From Cristatella mucedo (Eukaryota > Bryozoa > Phylactolaemata > Cristatellidae), in contig WPIO01000002.1 of NCBI GenBank assembly GCA_009760855.2, positions 1,457,501 through 1,521,500 of the forward strand: a stretch of 64,000 bases of DNA, read 5' to 3'. The notes under the pieces were generated by a model. That model had not been told where the DNA came from and did no database searches. It saw only the letters and a list, made by a program, of their open reading frames with translations. This document shows, one piece after another, positions 21,961 to 33,315 of this stretch. Each line of letters opens with the position of its first letter. Positions within the stretch are counted from its first letter, which is position 1. The position numbers were made by a program, and so were the translations under genes.

Positions 21961-23283
21961 CTTTCACGGCTGTGTGCGGCTGCGTCGCTTATAAAAGAAG
22001 CTGGCTCTAGTACCATGAATAGCAGCTGTAGGCAGACAAGCTAAGGATAGAGAAAAACCAAGATTCATTTCGCTCACTTAGCTGACTATTTCCAGGCAGT
22101 GATGGCCGAGGGTACAAAAAAAGAATACACTATTTCCCAGAGCCTGGTTTGAAAAGTATCGTTCTATTGTCGTCATTGACTGGCCCCATACATGCAGGAA
22201 AAACTGTAGGCACTAATCTTCAGGTGAGCCAAGTACGAGTTACCGAGTGGCTTAGATTTGTTTGTTAGGTTTGTTTAGGTAAACGGACCGTAGCTAGGAA
22301 ATGTTGCGACTGAATTGAGTAGCACAAATGAATAGTTACCACACTTAGGGTAATGAGGACATTCGTACTTAGATCTCCCTAAGAAAAAAGTGTATGCCCA
22401 ACAACAGAAGGAATATCAAGGCTATTTGATTGTGGTCAAGGGCCAGGCTCTCTTTGTTCCTCGTATATTTCACCCATTACAAGGCTGAAAAAGGTAGAAA
22501 TTACGTAATTTCCAGCTGTCGATGCGAGCGGCGTACTTATAGCGTCGTCCGACGGATTGAGAGTGACTTCCCATGTACTCGATTCCGTGACAAAGTTCTC
22601 CACATCTTCTAGATTGTGTTCGCTACTCTCGGGTGCTGCAAAATGTAAGCAGAGCCAAGTATTGTACGAAGCCCGTGTGCAGAGCTGATTCGCTGCCAGT
22701 GTCCAAGTGTCTAAGAACAGGTAGGAATGAACGGGACGAGAAACAAATAATCTTACAATAACTAACTGATGAGACGAATGGTCATACTCTTAAACGACGG
22801 CGGGAAATTTCAGTTTTGAGTTTTTAGCTGAACATTATTAGTTTGGAAATTTGAAGCCTGAGCTTCTCAGGAGTAAAGTTTCCATATTGCCTAGCGCAGA
22901 GTAGCCTCTAATCTATGGGCGAATAAAGGTAGCGCTAAAGCACTGCAGCTGAAGTCTCTATATTTCATTCGAGGTTGCTGCTTAACGAGTTAGGCAGCTA
23001 ATTTGTGATTCACTTTGACTGGCGTAAACAAAGAACGATGTAGTGTAGCTGTGAGATTGAAAAAATCTCAGTATAGATCCTTCATTATATTTTCAAGCAA
23101 TGTTTTTAAAGGCGCGAAGAGTGCGATTATAAAAAAAAGCCGAAGCATCTTGTTCTGATGTCTTAAGAAGAGAACAGTATACAAGTAGATAGAAAAAGTA
23201 GCACCAGCCGTGGTCAGCCAGCGTCCAGCACACGCAGCTCGAGGGCACTTGAAGAAGGTTGCTGCGCACAATACCGTACTCAC
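21961..23283. other. Intron of the large gene, nothing recognised
   Basis: Only short ORFs are present. Minus ORFs 23068-23311 are read-through of the small exon 23284-23340 past its donor. Confidence 0.4.
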
Positions 23284-23340
23284 AATCCTGAGATTCCTCT
23301 TGCTGCTGCAAAACTTCCGGCTGTGTTTCCTCTTGGCCCT
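23284..23340 (-). CDS. Large gene micro-exon, Glu/Gln-rich
   Basis: 57 bp between a good acceptor (tttaccgccgtag) and a good donor (GATT|GTGAGT), phase 1 to 1. It encodes GQEETQPEVLQQQEESQD. With the upstream exon ending at 23772 the junction codon is AAG; using a different donor at 23766 would create a stop, which favours the 23772 choice. Confidence 0.6.
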
Positions 23341-23771
23341 CTACGGCGGTAAATAGAGTGGAGATGAAGCTGCCGACGCAGCGCTATCGCTTTACTAGCC
23401 GCTATGACGCACTAGCTGCCGAAACTGAAAAGCAGTCCAGCAGGGCAACGTCCGCCAGGGTGCTGGGTATCGGGTATCGTACCCTGAGCGCCGATAACAG
23501 TTCGTACTGCTTCGCTGAAGCTTAATGGCCTCCTTTTGAGGGTGCTTTGCTGCTGCGACAGGTTCTTGAAGACGTTGATGTTTGATAGAAGAGACCCTTA
23601 CACATTAAACAGGAGCAACGTTTAAGGTGGGCGACATTTTTGCAGCTTCTGATCGACGAAAGAACAACCGCAGCAATGTCAAGCAATCGCGAACAATTCG
23701 TCTGGACGGAAATTATGGCCAGCGCGTCCTCTGGCTCCTCAGAGACAAGCGGTTGATGAACTTACATTTAC

Positions 23772-23857
23772 TTCTGTTTGCAGAACTTTGAGCTGGCGCT
23801 GAAATGTATGCAGCCGCATCGGCGAGCGATTCCGCAGTCGAAGGAATAGCGCTATTA
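23772..23857 (-). CDS. Large gene small exon, Ala/Ser-rich
   Basis: 86 bp, phase 2 to 1. The acceptor is cacaccgcaccgttag-like (ccgcaccgttag), and the donor is AA|GTAAATG. It encodes NSAIPSTAESLADAAAYISA and then PAQSSANR. An overlapping donor GTAAGT six bases downstream is stronger but makes a stop with the next exon, so the two may be competing sites. The upstream intron of about 12 kb may hide additional exons. Confidence 0.5.
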
Positions 23858-24929
23858 CTAACGGTGCGGTGGGCACGGCACAACAAATTGCAGTAGCGAA
23901 AATGCCGCGTCAATCGGTTGTTGCTGCTTCAGCGGCTGTTCGCGAAAGTCGCTCACGGCAGTTGCAGCTGCAGTTGCAGCATACGTCGCCTGCACGTTTC
24001 TCAGGCTGTAATGTGTTCGCTGTAATGTCTCGGTGGTCGCTCATCGCTGCGGTTGCTGAGCCATGCAGTTATGGACACTTCGGATATGTAACTAACCTCT
24101 TCTGCCCATTTAGCGACTAGCGGGCAAAGAATATATGCCGTGCTTCAAACTCTTTAGGCTACCCAATCCGCTAACGGGGAGCCACTGTCTGCTACGACTC
24201 TTTGTACAGGAGCGTAGCGAGGGGTCGGTAGGGCTTCGTCCTCGTTCAGCATTACGGAAGGAGCGAGTCACTCGAGCGATGGCTGGCAAGGTCATCACTT
24301 CAAAGTGTAAGCCCTCTTAACGAGTTCGTGGCTGCGCCCCTACTTTTTCATTCAGGCATGGCCAGCTGAGAACTTAGATCCCCACATGCCAAGCTTAGAA
24401 AAAACATTTTAGTGAGTTTAGCAAAAAATACAAGTTTTACTGCTGCATTCATGGAAGGTTTAACAAGCTCATCTACGCTTTTCCCTTTTTATTGTGCGAA
24501 CGACGAATAAAACTTTTTTTATTGACTTGCAATGAAGCCGTTTAGCCCTTGTCGGCATGGTGCAAATTTTCGCCGCTTGGTCCTCCTAGAATTTTCGAGT
24601 TTTTTAGTATGAGCGTTATCAATATACTTAATATAAATCAGTCTAATCTGCATTTTCCTTAGAAAACCTGGAGTTAAGCGAGAGCAAGCAAGTCAGTTTT
24701 TGAAGAAACGTGAGTTGACACAACTTGCTCTCGTTAATCTTAATTTAGGATATGAACAAATTTTTGAAAAATGTCTTTCTTATTCTTTTAATTCTATAAA
24801 TATTCTTGGGATATATTTTCAAAAGCCTTAAGCAAAATAGTTGATAAAAATAGTTGATAGTTTTTGAATCTCTATTCGGTCTGATTACCGTAAATCACTA
24901 TCGAGGAGCATGGTAGACTCGTGCTCTCC
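23858..24929. other. Intron of the large gene, nothing recognised
   Basis: AT-rich from 24380 to 24900. An 83-codon plus-strand ORF at 23869-24120 is antisense to the exon edge and has no known motif. Confidence 0.4.
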
Positions 24930-26735
24930 GTAGACAATAACTTCGTTCCAAGCAAAGACGATATTGCTACTGCTGCTGCAATATGCCCTCAGCCTCAGGT
25001 CATGTTCCTGCACCTCTCAAAAAGGCTGTTATTAGGCAATAATTAGGAAAGAAACACTAGACAAAAAGCACTTGAGCCAATTCCGCCCCGTCTTCGATCT
25101 ACCGTTCCTATCAAACACACTTGAACGAGTTGTGGCATACCAGCTGAACTCTTGCATTGAAACTTTAAATCTAGCAAGCCAGTTTCAGTCTATTTTAAAA
25201 TTTAATCATCGACAGAGTTAGTATTGCTTCGGGTGTGTAACGACCCTCGCAGGAATGCAGACTTAGGTAAAGTATCTCTGCTTGCTTTGCTCGATCTATC
25301 TGCAGCGCTTGAAACTATACATCACCAAGCAAGAACGCCTCAAATCACTCCTGGGTAACACTGGTACTCACTGTAGGTTTAGATTCTGTCTCAGTTGGAG
25401 GTTTAGATTCTGCTGGTTTAGATTCTGTCTCAGTTGGAGGCTCAGTTGGAGTACTGAAGTAAATGGACGAAGGTCATCAGAGGAGCCACTGAAGTACGTG
25501 GTACCTCAGAGCTCTGTGCGCGGTCCGCTTCTATTCACGGTTTATACTCTCCCTCTTGCTGATATGATCGAAAAGCACAATCTAGGCTTTCACTTTTCAT
25601 CAGACGATTTTCATCAGACTTTTTCATCAGATCCCTCCCAGCCTATGGCAGTCAGTTGTACCTTTGCTGTGATCCCTCCCAGTCTTCCAAAACATTGAAT
25701 TCTCTCAAATCCATGGCTGAATGTATTGCTTACGTCTGCAAATCGATGGCTGCAAACTTCCTGAAATTGAATGGCGATCAAGCAACTTACTATTTTTGGA
25801 CAAACCAAGTTTGACTCGGACATCGGAAAGCTTAACTCTTAAAATTAGCTCCACCAGCACATCTTTTGTTTGCTTCTTCATGTAATCCAAGTGTCTTGTT
25901 CCAAAGTGACCTTGCACGAGATAACCATATCTGCTTCACAGTCAAGTCTGATTACTTTCAGCTGCATAACCTTGCTAAAGTTTGATCTTGCTTAGACAGC
26001 GATACTACATCCAAATTGGTCCATACATTTATGACATCCTGTCCCGACTTTTATAACTCACGGTTTAAGGTCTACCGGCCTGTGCAATCAGGCGCTTACA
26101 GTTGTATGCAACTCTGCTGCAGCTAGGCTTGTCAGTCGCGAGCGTCGCAGTTGCCGCATCGCACAACTTTTCAACCTGCGGTGGGTCCCAGTCAAGCAGT
26201 GCATTCACTTCAAGGTTCTGTCACTCACTTTTAGGTCCCTTTTTTCTCTGGCTCAAGCCTACCTGCCAGATGTACTTCCCCATCAGGATAAGCACTGTAC
26301 CACCCGCTTTTCAGAATCTAGCTGTTTACCATACCTCGTACTAATCTCAAATCCTTCGGAGATCGCGCCTTTAGTTCGTATGCCCCCAAAGCCTGGAACT
26401 CACTCCCGGCTTGCGTCACGACATCTACTCACTTGTCCACATTTAAAAAGAAACTAAAAACGTATCTACATATCACAGAACTTGGCGAGTCCTTGTGATT
26501 CGTCCTTTATGTGCTTACGCGTGCTGACACTGTGCATGCTGCCACTAACCATACTTGCATGCTGACCCTGTGCATTTCATCCCTAACCATGTTATGCTTG
26601 TTGTTTATTGAGCATGCTACCACTAACCATGCGATCGTGCTTCCTTTGCAGCAAATGTAAATTGCCTAGAAACACATGAGTTCTCTGAGGGTGCTTCATC
26701 AAATAAATTATATATATATATATATATATAACTTG
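24930..26735 (+). mobile_element. LINE family A, reverse-transcriptase domain to 3' end
   Basis: Remnants in order: SASGHVPAPLKKAV (about 24990), the NTLERVVAYQLNS block, LLALLDLSAAL, the VPQSSVRGPLLFTVYTLPLAD block at 25500-25560, then the C-terminal ARLVSRERRSCRIAQLFNL region. The hairpin (aattgcctagaaacacatgag) follows, and the copy ends in a TA microsatellite at about 26702-26730 instead of ATT. A local duplication lies inside at 25377-25446. Confidence 0.82.
25377..25446 (+). repeat. Local tandem multiplication inside the LINE reverse-transcriptase region
   Basis: The motif gtttagattctg occurs three times and ctcagttgga three times within about 70 bp. A single copy would correspond to the phenylalanine-arginine-serine-tyrosine-leucine-serine part seen in other copies. 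It looks like replication slippage after insertion. Confidence 0.75.
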
Positions 26736-27189
26736 CAATGAGCCTTGACCATTGTCTTTAATTGAAAAACGAGAGGTTTTCCGTCTTAGTTTGCATTGCA
26801 CAGTGTGCGACTTCAAATCTTGTCTACTAACCCAGCAGCAGACTTTAAGCTAACTACAGTGTAATGCTTAAATGAAATCAGGAGTGACTGCCCACCGATA
26901 GCTTTATTGCAGATCGCGTCCATACATCCCAGCGAAGGTTATGTCTTGCTTCTATAAGGAAGTGGCTGAATGCGTGTTGGACAACCCAGAATTGGTAATG
27001 TCGACCATCAAACGTATTCTTCACAGCTCTCTGCTTGTAGCTATACCCGCTGGTCCTTACAGCGACATAGCTGCTTGCTTTTCTGAATTCTGTACAGGCA
27101 AGAAAGTCAGAATCAGAGAGTCCATCTTCCACTGCAACGTCTCTACAGGATTCTTCACTCTCTTTCCCCAGCTCTACTACAGTATCCCC
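26736..27189. other. Intron segment with ORFs open on both strands
   Basis: A minus ORF of 130 codons (26878-27270) includes an acidic, exon-like stretch (ELGKESEESCRDVAVEDG) with candidate acceptors at about 27176 and a donor GCT|GTAAGG near 27050. The phases (1 to 0) do not fit the neighbouring exons of the large gene (2 to 2). A 108-codon plus ORF (26941-27267) overlaps it. At most one can be real. Confidence 0.3.
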
Positions 27190-27870
27190 AATAGGCCAGC
27201 AGAACATGAACAAATTACGTCCAGTCTCCCTTCCGCCGCCCATACCCAAGACACTCGGGATGAATAGCAAAAACCAGCTAAACTTTTGCGCTAGGAAATA
27301 ATACCTACTAATTAGATTTAAATTGGCACTGCGAGATAATCACTCTATAGAGAATGCACTGCCGCTAGTACATAAAAATGTCTCAAAAAACAACGCAGAC
27401 TTCTAGGTCGGTAGTCTCCCTTCTACCTCTGATGGTACTCACGGCAGCTTTAGATACCAGTGATCACAAGTCCTTCCTGAGCATCCGTCGTCTCACCTTT
27501 GAATCGTTGACATTAGATTGCCATGGTTTAGGTCTTATCCTAATTGGGATATTTCAGAGTGCAGATCCGAAAAGAGGCTGATTTCACCGAAGAACTTAAA
27601 ATTATGACATACCCTGGAGATCTGCTCTGTATCCCATTATTTCAAAGTGCATGCCATTCACATTGCCACGATGCAATTACCAAGCACACTACGGGCTTTC
27701 ATTCTACGCCCTCAGCTCTACTTGTGCTACTTTTATACTGCTCGATCTTCCAGCACCTCAGATCCCTCGCAGCATTGCATTGCAGACATTTGTACTCGGG
27801 TAGCCAAGAATTTGTTAACTTGCATAATGTCAAGATCAGTTACTTATGAACAAACTTAGTGTAGTTCACA
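27190..27870 (+). mobile_element. LINE family A fragment, reverse-transcriptase part, old
   Basis: Remnants in order: NKLRPVSLPPP, a TLGMNSKNQLN block equal to TLERVxADQLN, ALDTSDHKSFL (palm motif A), a LPWFRSYPNWDISE block, and FHSTPSALLVLLL, which matches FHFYADDTQLYLC in another frame. The catalytic YADD motif is destroyed. The copy ends without a 3' tail. Confidence 0.65.
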
Positions 27871-28039
27871 CACTGTAAAGCCTCAGGCTCAAAAATTACT
27901 TAGCCACCATCTTGCGTGTAGCTTCTGCATGGAAATTAGGTGTCATTTTTTAAGGTGACTTTTCTCAAGATGCGGCATAATCTATGCGGAACAATCTTCC
28001 CAAAAAATCGTAGCTGATTCAACAGCCATATTTTTATGG

Positions 28040-28170
28040 CGGTAGAAGAGCCTTTTTGGCTATCACCACTGCTTGGAGTTGGCAATAAATTATCTCTAAA
28101 CTGCAGGATTTGAACCCACGACCTCGGTCGTGAAGAGCGAGCAACTTACCTCCTAGGCTATCAGGGCCAA
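28040..28170 (-). mobile_element. SINE group B copy
   Basis: The minus strand carries gtaagttgctcgctcttcac, the palindrome cacgaccgaggtcgtg, the B-box ggttcaaatc and the gatagccaaaaaggctcttc hairpin. Confidence 0.72.
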
Positions 28171-28261
28171 AACTTTCAGCTGCATGATGTTACAGAAATT
28201 TGGGCGTGCTTGGGTAATGTTACGGCATCGAAGTTAGTACATGCATGCATCTCTTACATAC

Positions 28262-28385
28262 TGTTAATAACAATGATAATAATAATACACTCGATAAAAC
28301 TCCCTCAGAGAACTAAATCTCTTTCTAGGCGCTTTACATTTGCTGCAAAGGAAACACGATCGAATGGTGAGGGGTATCGTGCTTG
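28262..28385 (-). mobile_element. LINE A 3' end fragment, minus strand
   Basis: Reverse-complement tail: an ATTAT run, then aaactccctcagagaact, aaatctctttctaggcgc, tttacatttgctgcaaagg and the conserved gatcgaatggtgagggg. Confidence 0.8.
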
Positions 28386-28930
28386 AATCCCTTCTAGACC
28401 CACTGTAAGTCTCTCCTTGCAGATTTTCATGCCTGTGCTATATTGAAGCTTCGTAGACGGTGCGAAACTCGAAAGCTCGGATGCTCGCCAGTCGCCAACG
28501 TTGCAGCAGCTACACTGCACCACTCCGGTTTTACCTGCATTGGCTGCCTATCAAGCGGTGCACCGACTTCAAGGTCACGTCACCCATCTTTGGCATCTAC
28601 GTTCTCTTGCTTTGGCTGAGATCTATTTGAGCACTTATGCCCGGGCCCTCCTCACGTACCACCCGCTGCTCTGACTCCAGTCCTCTAGCTGTGCCTCTAA
28701 CTAGCAATCAATCCATCCATGATCGAGCCTTCAGATCGTCAGAACCTAAAGCCTAGAATTCTCTACCGATTGACATCACAAATCTCCTGGCTTGACGATA
28801 CGTAAATTGATGCTACAACCCAACCCATTCCTCTCCTTTTTGTCAGTATGAATCGTTCTTTAAGTGCCCGTGTGCGTTCTAATTGTGTATTTGATTGTGA
28901 CTAATCAGTTGATCAATAATGTCCATTCCA
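28386..28930 (+). mobile_element. LINE A-related C-terminal fragment, highly diverged
   Basis: Plus-strand remnants, about 65-70 percent like the other copies: a KLGCSPVANVAAATLHHSGF block equal to RRSCHITPLL in another frame, LPIKRCTDFKVTS, and a SRVPPAALTPVL block. It ends directly at the next, younger copy. Confidence 0.55.
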
Positions 28931-28934
28931 GCCA

Positions 28935-29835
28935 ACTTAGTGCCTTCAAAGACTAGGCTCTGCCAGCCTATCTCCTGTTGAATCAGCTCGAAATCTAGGT
29001 GTCGTGTTCCAAAGTGACCTCTCGTTAGATGACCACATCAGCTCCATGGTCAAGTCTGCCTACTTTCAGCTACATAACATTGCTAAAATTTGGGCTTGTA
29101 GATAAGGATACTACGTCCAAGTTGGTCCATGCATTTGCGACATCCCGTCTTGTCTTCTGTAACTCACTTCTTGCTGGCCTGCCGGCATGTGTAGTCAGGC
29201 GATTACAGCTGGTGCAAAACCCCGCAGCTAGGCTTGTCTGTCGTGAGCGTCGCAGTTGCCACATTACACCACGTCTCGCCAACCTGCACTGGCTACCAGT
29301 CAAGCAACGGATCGACCTCAAGGTCATGTCGCTCACTTTGAGGACACTTCATTCTTTGGCTCCAGCCTATCTCTCAGATCTACTCCCCTACCAGGCCAAG
29401 CATCGTACCACCCGCTTTTCGGAATCAAACAGTTTGCCAATACCTCGTACAAACCTCAAATCCTTTTGAGACCGTGCATTTAGTTCGTATTCTCCCAAAG
29501 CCTGCAACTCCCTCCCGACTTGCGTCAGAACATCCCCCGACTTGACAACATTTAAAAAGAACTTAAAAACACACCTATTTAGGACAGCATTTAGTGGGTC
29601 CGTGTGATTCGTCCTTGATGTGCTTATGCGTGCTGACACTGTGCATGCCGCCACTAGCCGCATTAGCATGCTGACCCTGTGCATGTCACCCCTAACCATG
29701 TTACTCATGCTGTTTATCAAGCATGATATTACTCAGCATTCAATCGCGTTTCCCTTTGCAGCAAATGTAAAGCGCCTAGAAAGAGATTGAGTTCTCTGAG
29801 GGCGCTTTATCAAGTGCATTATTATTATTAAAGAG
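28935..29835 (+). mobile_element. LINE family A, well preserved 3' end
   Basis: Begins with the SARNLGVVFQSDLSLDDH block, then KDTTSKLVHAFATSRLVFCN, RLQLVQNPAARLVCRERRSC, HWLPVKQRIDLKVMSLTLRT, and a full 3' UTR with hairpin and ATT tail. The 146-codon frame at 29029-29469 is intact. It is among the youngest copies in the window. Confidence 0.88.
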
Positions 29836-30165
29836 ATTTAGTTCTCTCGGGGTGCTATAACCAGAGACAGTATAGCATCTTTTTAATTGTTATTGTTAAA
29901 TGTGCTAACTGAATCCTTTATTGAGGTTCTCGCACAGCCTTACCGAAAATTTAAGCTTTTCACTCACCTTTTTCTTTCATTATTCGCTTCTGGTACATTC
30001 TATTGCGAGGCTGATTTGATGGTAGCAGGACATTCTCGATGAGCTTGTCGCTTAAAAAAATTCAAATTTATCAACGTGTCCGCCAAAAAAAGCACAGTAT
30101 CAGGTACGCGTGGCAGTAAATGGACTGAACGAGCTGGAAAGACCAGGTTGGCGAACAAATATATC

Positions 30166-30352
30166 AGGCTGCATGCAGTGAACGAAATGAATAGGTCAAG
30201 GTGCTTGCAGTGAATCGAACGAGTAGAATAAGCTGCTTGCAGTAGATAGAGCAAATCAAAAAGGTGCTTGCAGTGAATCTAGTGAATAGAGCGAGCTGCT
30301 TACATTTATGATCGAACGAATAAACTTGCTGCTTGCGCAGGATCGAACGAAC
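30166..30352 (+). repeat. Minisatellite, ~34-bp unit, about five copies
   Basis: The motif (g)ctgcttgcagtgaatcgaac recurs with changes at about 30170, 30208, 30238, 30268, 30298 and 30331. Units of 30-37 bp contain gcttgcag, then gaatcgaacga-like sequence and gagcgagct. It lies in the 12-kb intron. Confidence 0.72.
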
Positions 30353-30988
30353 GTTATCGTTGTTAATGGTTACAGGGTTTGTGCTTTTAATTTTCGCCAT
30401 AGCTCGTGTTCGGTACAATAAGAGGCTGACTGATGCAATGCATGATGGGTCAATTACATGGACGCCTACTCGTGCATGCCTGCATTTATCCTCAAGCGAA
30501 ATCTGATACCTGGTCTCCACTTTAATAGCACAGGTGCCGTACACTAAGAACCGCTAGTACAACTTAGTGCTTTTCTTTACTCGCCGATCGGCGAGTTCAA
30601 TAACCGACGCGAAACCGACGATAAGCTGGTAACCTAAATGCAGACGCCTCTTGGGAAGAGCGTGGCAGATCACTTACATTTTACGCATACTCTCCTCAGG
30701 AAGGTATTGTAACTTGTCCATGGTTTCTTTGGATAATTTCACGCCGTATAGGTTAATCAGTGAAGTAGTACTATGAGGCCTGGATAAGAAAAGCAATGCA
30801 GATGCAGTCTCAGTTTGCCGTCTGTCTCAAACACAGTGAGCTCGTGCAGGTACCTGTAAGCTTCAGCTGACAAACAAAACTGACTTTAGAAGAATTCAGC
30901 ATTCTGCGGGGTGATGCCAACGGAATTCTCAAGAATAAATTTCGCTGGTGCAGCCGTAGTTTTTCAAAAACTTGCATCATTTCTACTT

Positions 30989-31548
30989 AAAGAGAGATAC
31001 AGAGAGAGGATTTTGGATGATGAACGATCAATAGGCAAAGAAGAAGAAAGGGAGGGGGGATGGAGAGAGGTGGAGCTAAGGAGAAAAAGAAAAAAAGACA
31101 GACGAGAAGCAAGGGATGATAAATTTGTGGCGAGAAAAAGGAAAGAGCAGTAGTAACAACGGGAGCGGAAAGGCGAGAGACGGGGAGCGAGAGAGGGAGA
31201 GACGACGATGCATACGCACGCGAGAGAGACGGTTGAGCAAGTGCAAGAGATATGGAGAGGAAGAGACACGGATAGTGAGAGAAGAGAAGGAAATAGGGTA
31301 GAGAGAAAGGTGGTGAGGTGGTGAGGGAGAGAAGATGGTAAGAGGGAGAGGAGACGAAGAAGAAATTGAGAGTGTGTGAGAAAAACAGAAGGAAAGAGGT
31401 CAAGGATAAGAAAGAATGAAGAAAAGGAGAGACAGCGAGAGAGGAAGTAAGTGAGACCTAAGGAGAGAAAGATAGAGACTAGAGGGAGTGTAAGAGAGGT
31501 AGAAATGGAAAGAGGAAGAGGAGAAGAGAGATAAAAGTGGAAATGAGT
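30989..31548 (+). repeat. Long purine-rich tract (~560 bp)
   Basis: The plus strand is almost entirely A and G with scattered pyrimidines, made of gaga, aggaga and gaaag motifs. It is best explained as a large, decayed GA microsatellite. Long open frames on the minus strand (138 and 198 codons, all Ser/Leu/Phe/Pro) are artefacts of this composition. Such tracts can adopt triplex structure. Confidence 0.88.
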
Positions 31549-32174
31549 GAGCAATCTCAATCATTGCAAAGTAAAAGCTTGTCTATCAGCCTGTGCAGTA
31601 CAGGGATCCACTGAAGTACAGAAATGCGTGCCCGATTCTGTAAAACCTGGATCTTAAAACTTATCAAGGAATATCGTTATAGAATTGAATAAGATATATA
31701 TACTTTCCGTCTGGCAGAAAAAATAAATTCGCATAAATGAAGATTTGCTAGAATAAATACTTTTTTAAAGTATTGTCTTTAGCGTGTTAGGCAAGATTTG
31801 TTTTAAACTAACGTGGTTTCATAAAAATTAACTTTGAGCTTTGCTGTTAGTGGTCAAAAAAAGTTGCCATAAAACATCAGTAATCTAACAATGTGAGCCA
31901 AAGATAATGCAAGTTGCGAGCACTAGGTGTCATTGCTGTTTTTCCACGAGCAAGCATTGCTCAATTAGAAATCTGGTTAAGCCAATAACTACGTGGTCAC
32001 TAGTCCGCCGAACCGCTTCTCCGTCATGTGTGGTAAGACTTGAGCGAAAGCTTGGCCAAAATTCGCTCGCAAGACACTTAAGTCGCGTCTAAAGCCTTTT
32101 TCCAAAGATGGCTTCTATTTGTATTATAGCTCACCCCAGCGAGATGTCTGCTGATATTCTATGTGCATATACTT
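31549..32174. other. Intron of the large gene, nothing recognised
   Basis: AT-rich with only short ORFs and no repeat ends. Confidence 0.4.
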
Positions 32175-32345
32175 TCTAGATTATGTGAGTCGTGATGGCT
32201 CACTAGGTAAGGCGGTTGCTTTTCACCACCTTCGTCCCGAAGGTCGTGGGTTCGAAGCTTGTGTTGGGCGATCTTTTATCGCCGCTGCAAGCGGTGGTGA
32301 TAGCCGTAAAGGCTCTTCTGTCGCTATATAAAAGAGGCTGTCAAA
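32175..32345 (+). mobile_element. SINE group B copy
   Basis: The head gatggctcactaggtaaggc is followed by the palindrome around the anticodon position (ccttcgtcccgaagg), the B-box gggttcgaag, the gcgatcttttatcgcc hairpin and the gatagccgtaaaggctcttc hairpin, ending in tatataaaag. Confidence 0.78.
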
Positions 32346-32413
32346 TAAGCTAGTATTTTGTATTATGTACTGACAATCAACCTTACTTCGTGAGCTATCA
32401 CGGCCCTCTAAAC

Positions 32414-32594
32414 TCGTGGTTCTCAACCTTCCTAATGCCGTGACCCTTTAATACAGTTTTTCATCTTGTGGCGACCCCCAACCATACAACTATTGTGTGC
32501 AAAATGTGGAAATGCGTGTTTTCCGATGGTCGACCCTTGTGAAAGGATCTTTTGACCTCCAAAGGGGTCTCAGCCCACAGATTGAGAGCCGCTG
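32414..32594. mobile_element. SPIN-like non-autonomous hAT transposon (181 bp)
   Basis: The left end reads GTGGTTCTCAACCTTCCTAA, then TGCCGTGACCCTTTAATACA, GTTTTTCATCTTGTGG and CGACCCCCAACCAT. The right end reads AAGGGGTCTCAGCCCACAG, then ATTGAGAGCCGCTG. The ends are imperfect inverted repeats. The 8-bp flanks are identical, CTCTAAAC at 32406-32413 and at 32595-32602, and fit the central-TA target rule of the Buster-type hATs. From memory, both ends closely match the SPIN family found in mammals, reptiles, frogs and some invertebrates. The first bases are altered (TCGTGG instead of CAGTGG). Confidence 0.85.
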
Positions 32595-32875
32595 CTCTAA
32601 ACGATGAATTGTACTCCAATTTATTTCTACAGATCTTATATACCTCGTCGTTGCATTGGTCTACCCAAAAAGCAAGGTTCATCCAATCGGTCTGCTGCAA
32701 AGTAGCTATCGAAGTAAACTACCGGTCAATAAATTATTTTAAACAGCAATTCGTTAAAAAAGAGTCACATGCTTGCAGCATAGAAGTAACCATATCCCAA
32801 ATCAAGCTACGAAGATGGCAATTTAAGGAAGTTCGGAAATTAGCTAATCTAATTTCCTCCATCTTGGGTGATAAG

Positions 32876-32877
<2 letters not shown>

Positions 32878-32924
<47 letters not shown>
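32878..32924. repeat. TA microsatellite
   Basis: About 23 uninterrupted TA units. Confidence 0.95.
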
Positions 32925-32927
<3 letters not shown>

Positions 32928-33290
32928 CTGCCTGCAGCTCCAAAAAGTCACAAAGAATCAGTGGGTGCTACGATGAAAAAGTTTCTACAGTACCCTCAAA
33001 GCCTAAGCGGCTTTTTGTGCGCATACCACAAATACCTGCGTAAACATGTTTTATGTAATGTATTTATATACAGCTGCATATTTGCTGTAAATAAATTTTA
33101 ACCACATATATCTTTACTTAAGTTGTATGGAGTATTTGAAATGCTGCGGATGTTAGGATCTCTTCCGGTTGGCTAGGCGGCGGAGTGCCAAGCGATGGCA
33201 TCGTCACTTTTTATCTACAGAGACTGTGTCTCACACTGCCGTGCTGACACTCAGTTTGTAAAAGCATGTATCTGCAAATATACATAGCTT

Positions 33291-33315
33291 TATATATATA
33301 TATATATATATATAT
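33291..33315. repeat. TA microsatellite
   Basis: About 12 TA units. Confidence 0.95.

Noticed and set aside
30964-31560. Long minus-strand ORFs of 138 and 198 codons, Ser/Leu/Pro-rich
   Set aside because: They are produced by the purine-rich tract; composition alone removes stops. No protein features.
32734-32943. ORFs made of repeated Ile-Tyr
   Set aside because: Translated TA microsatellite.
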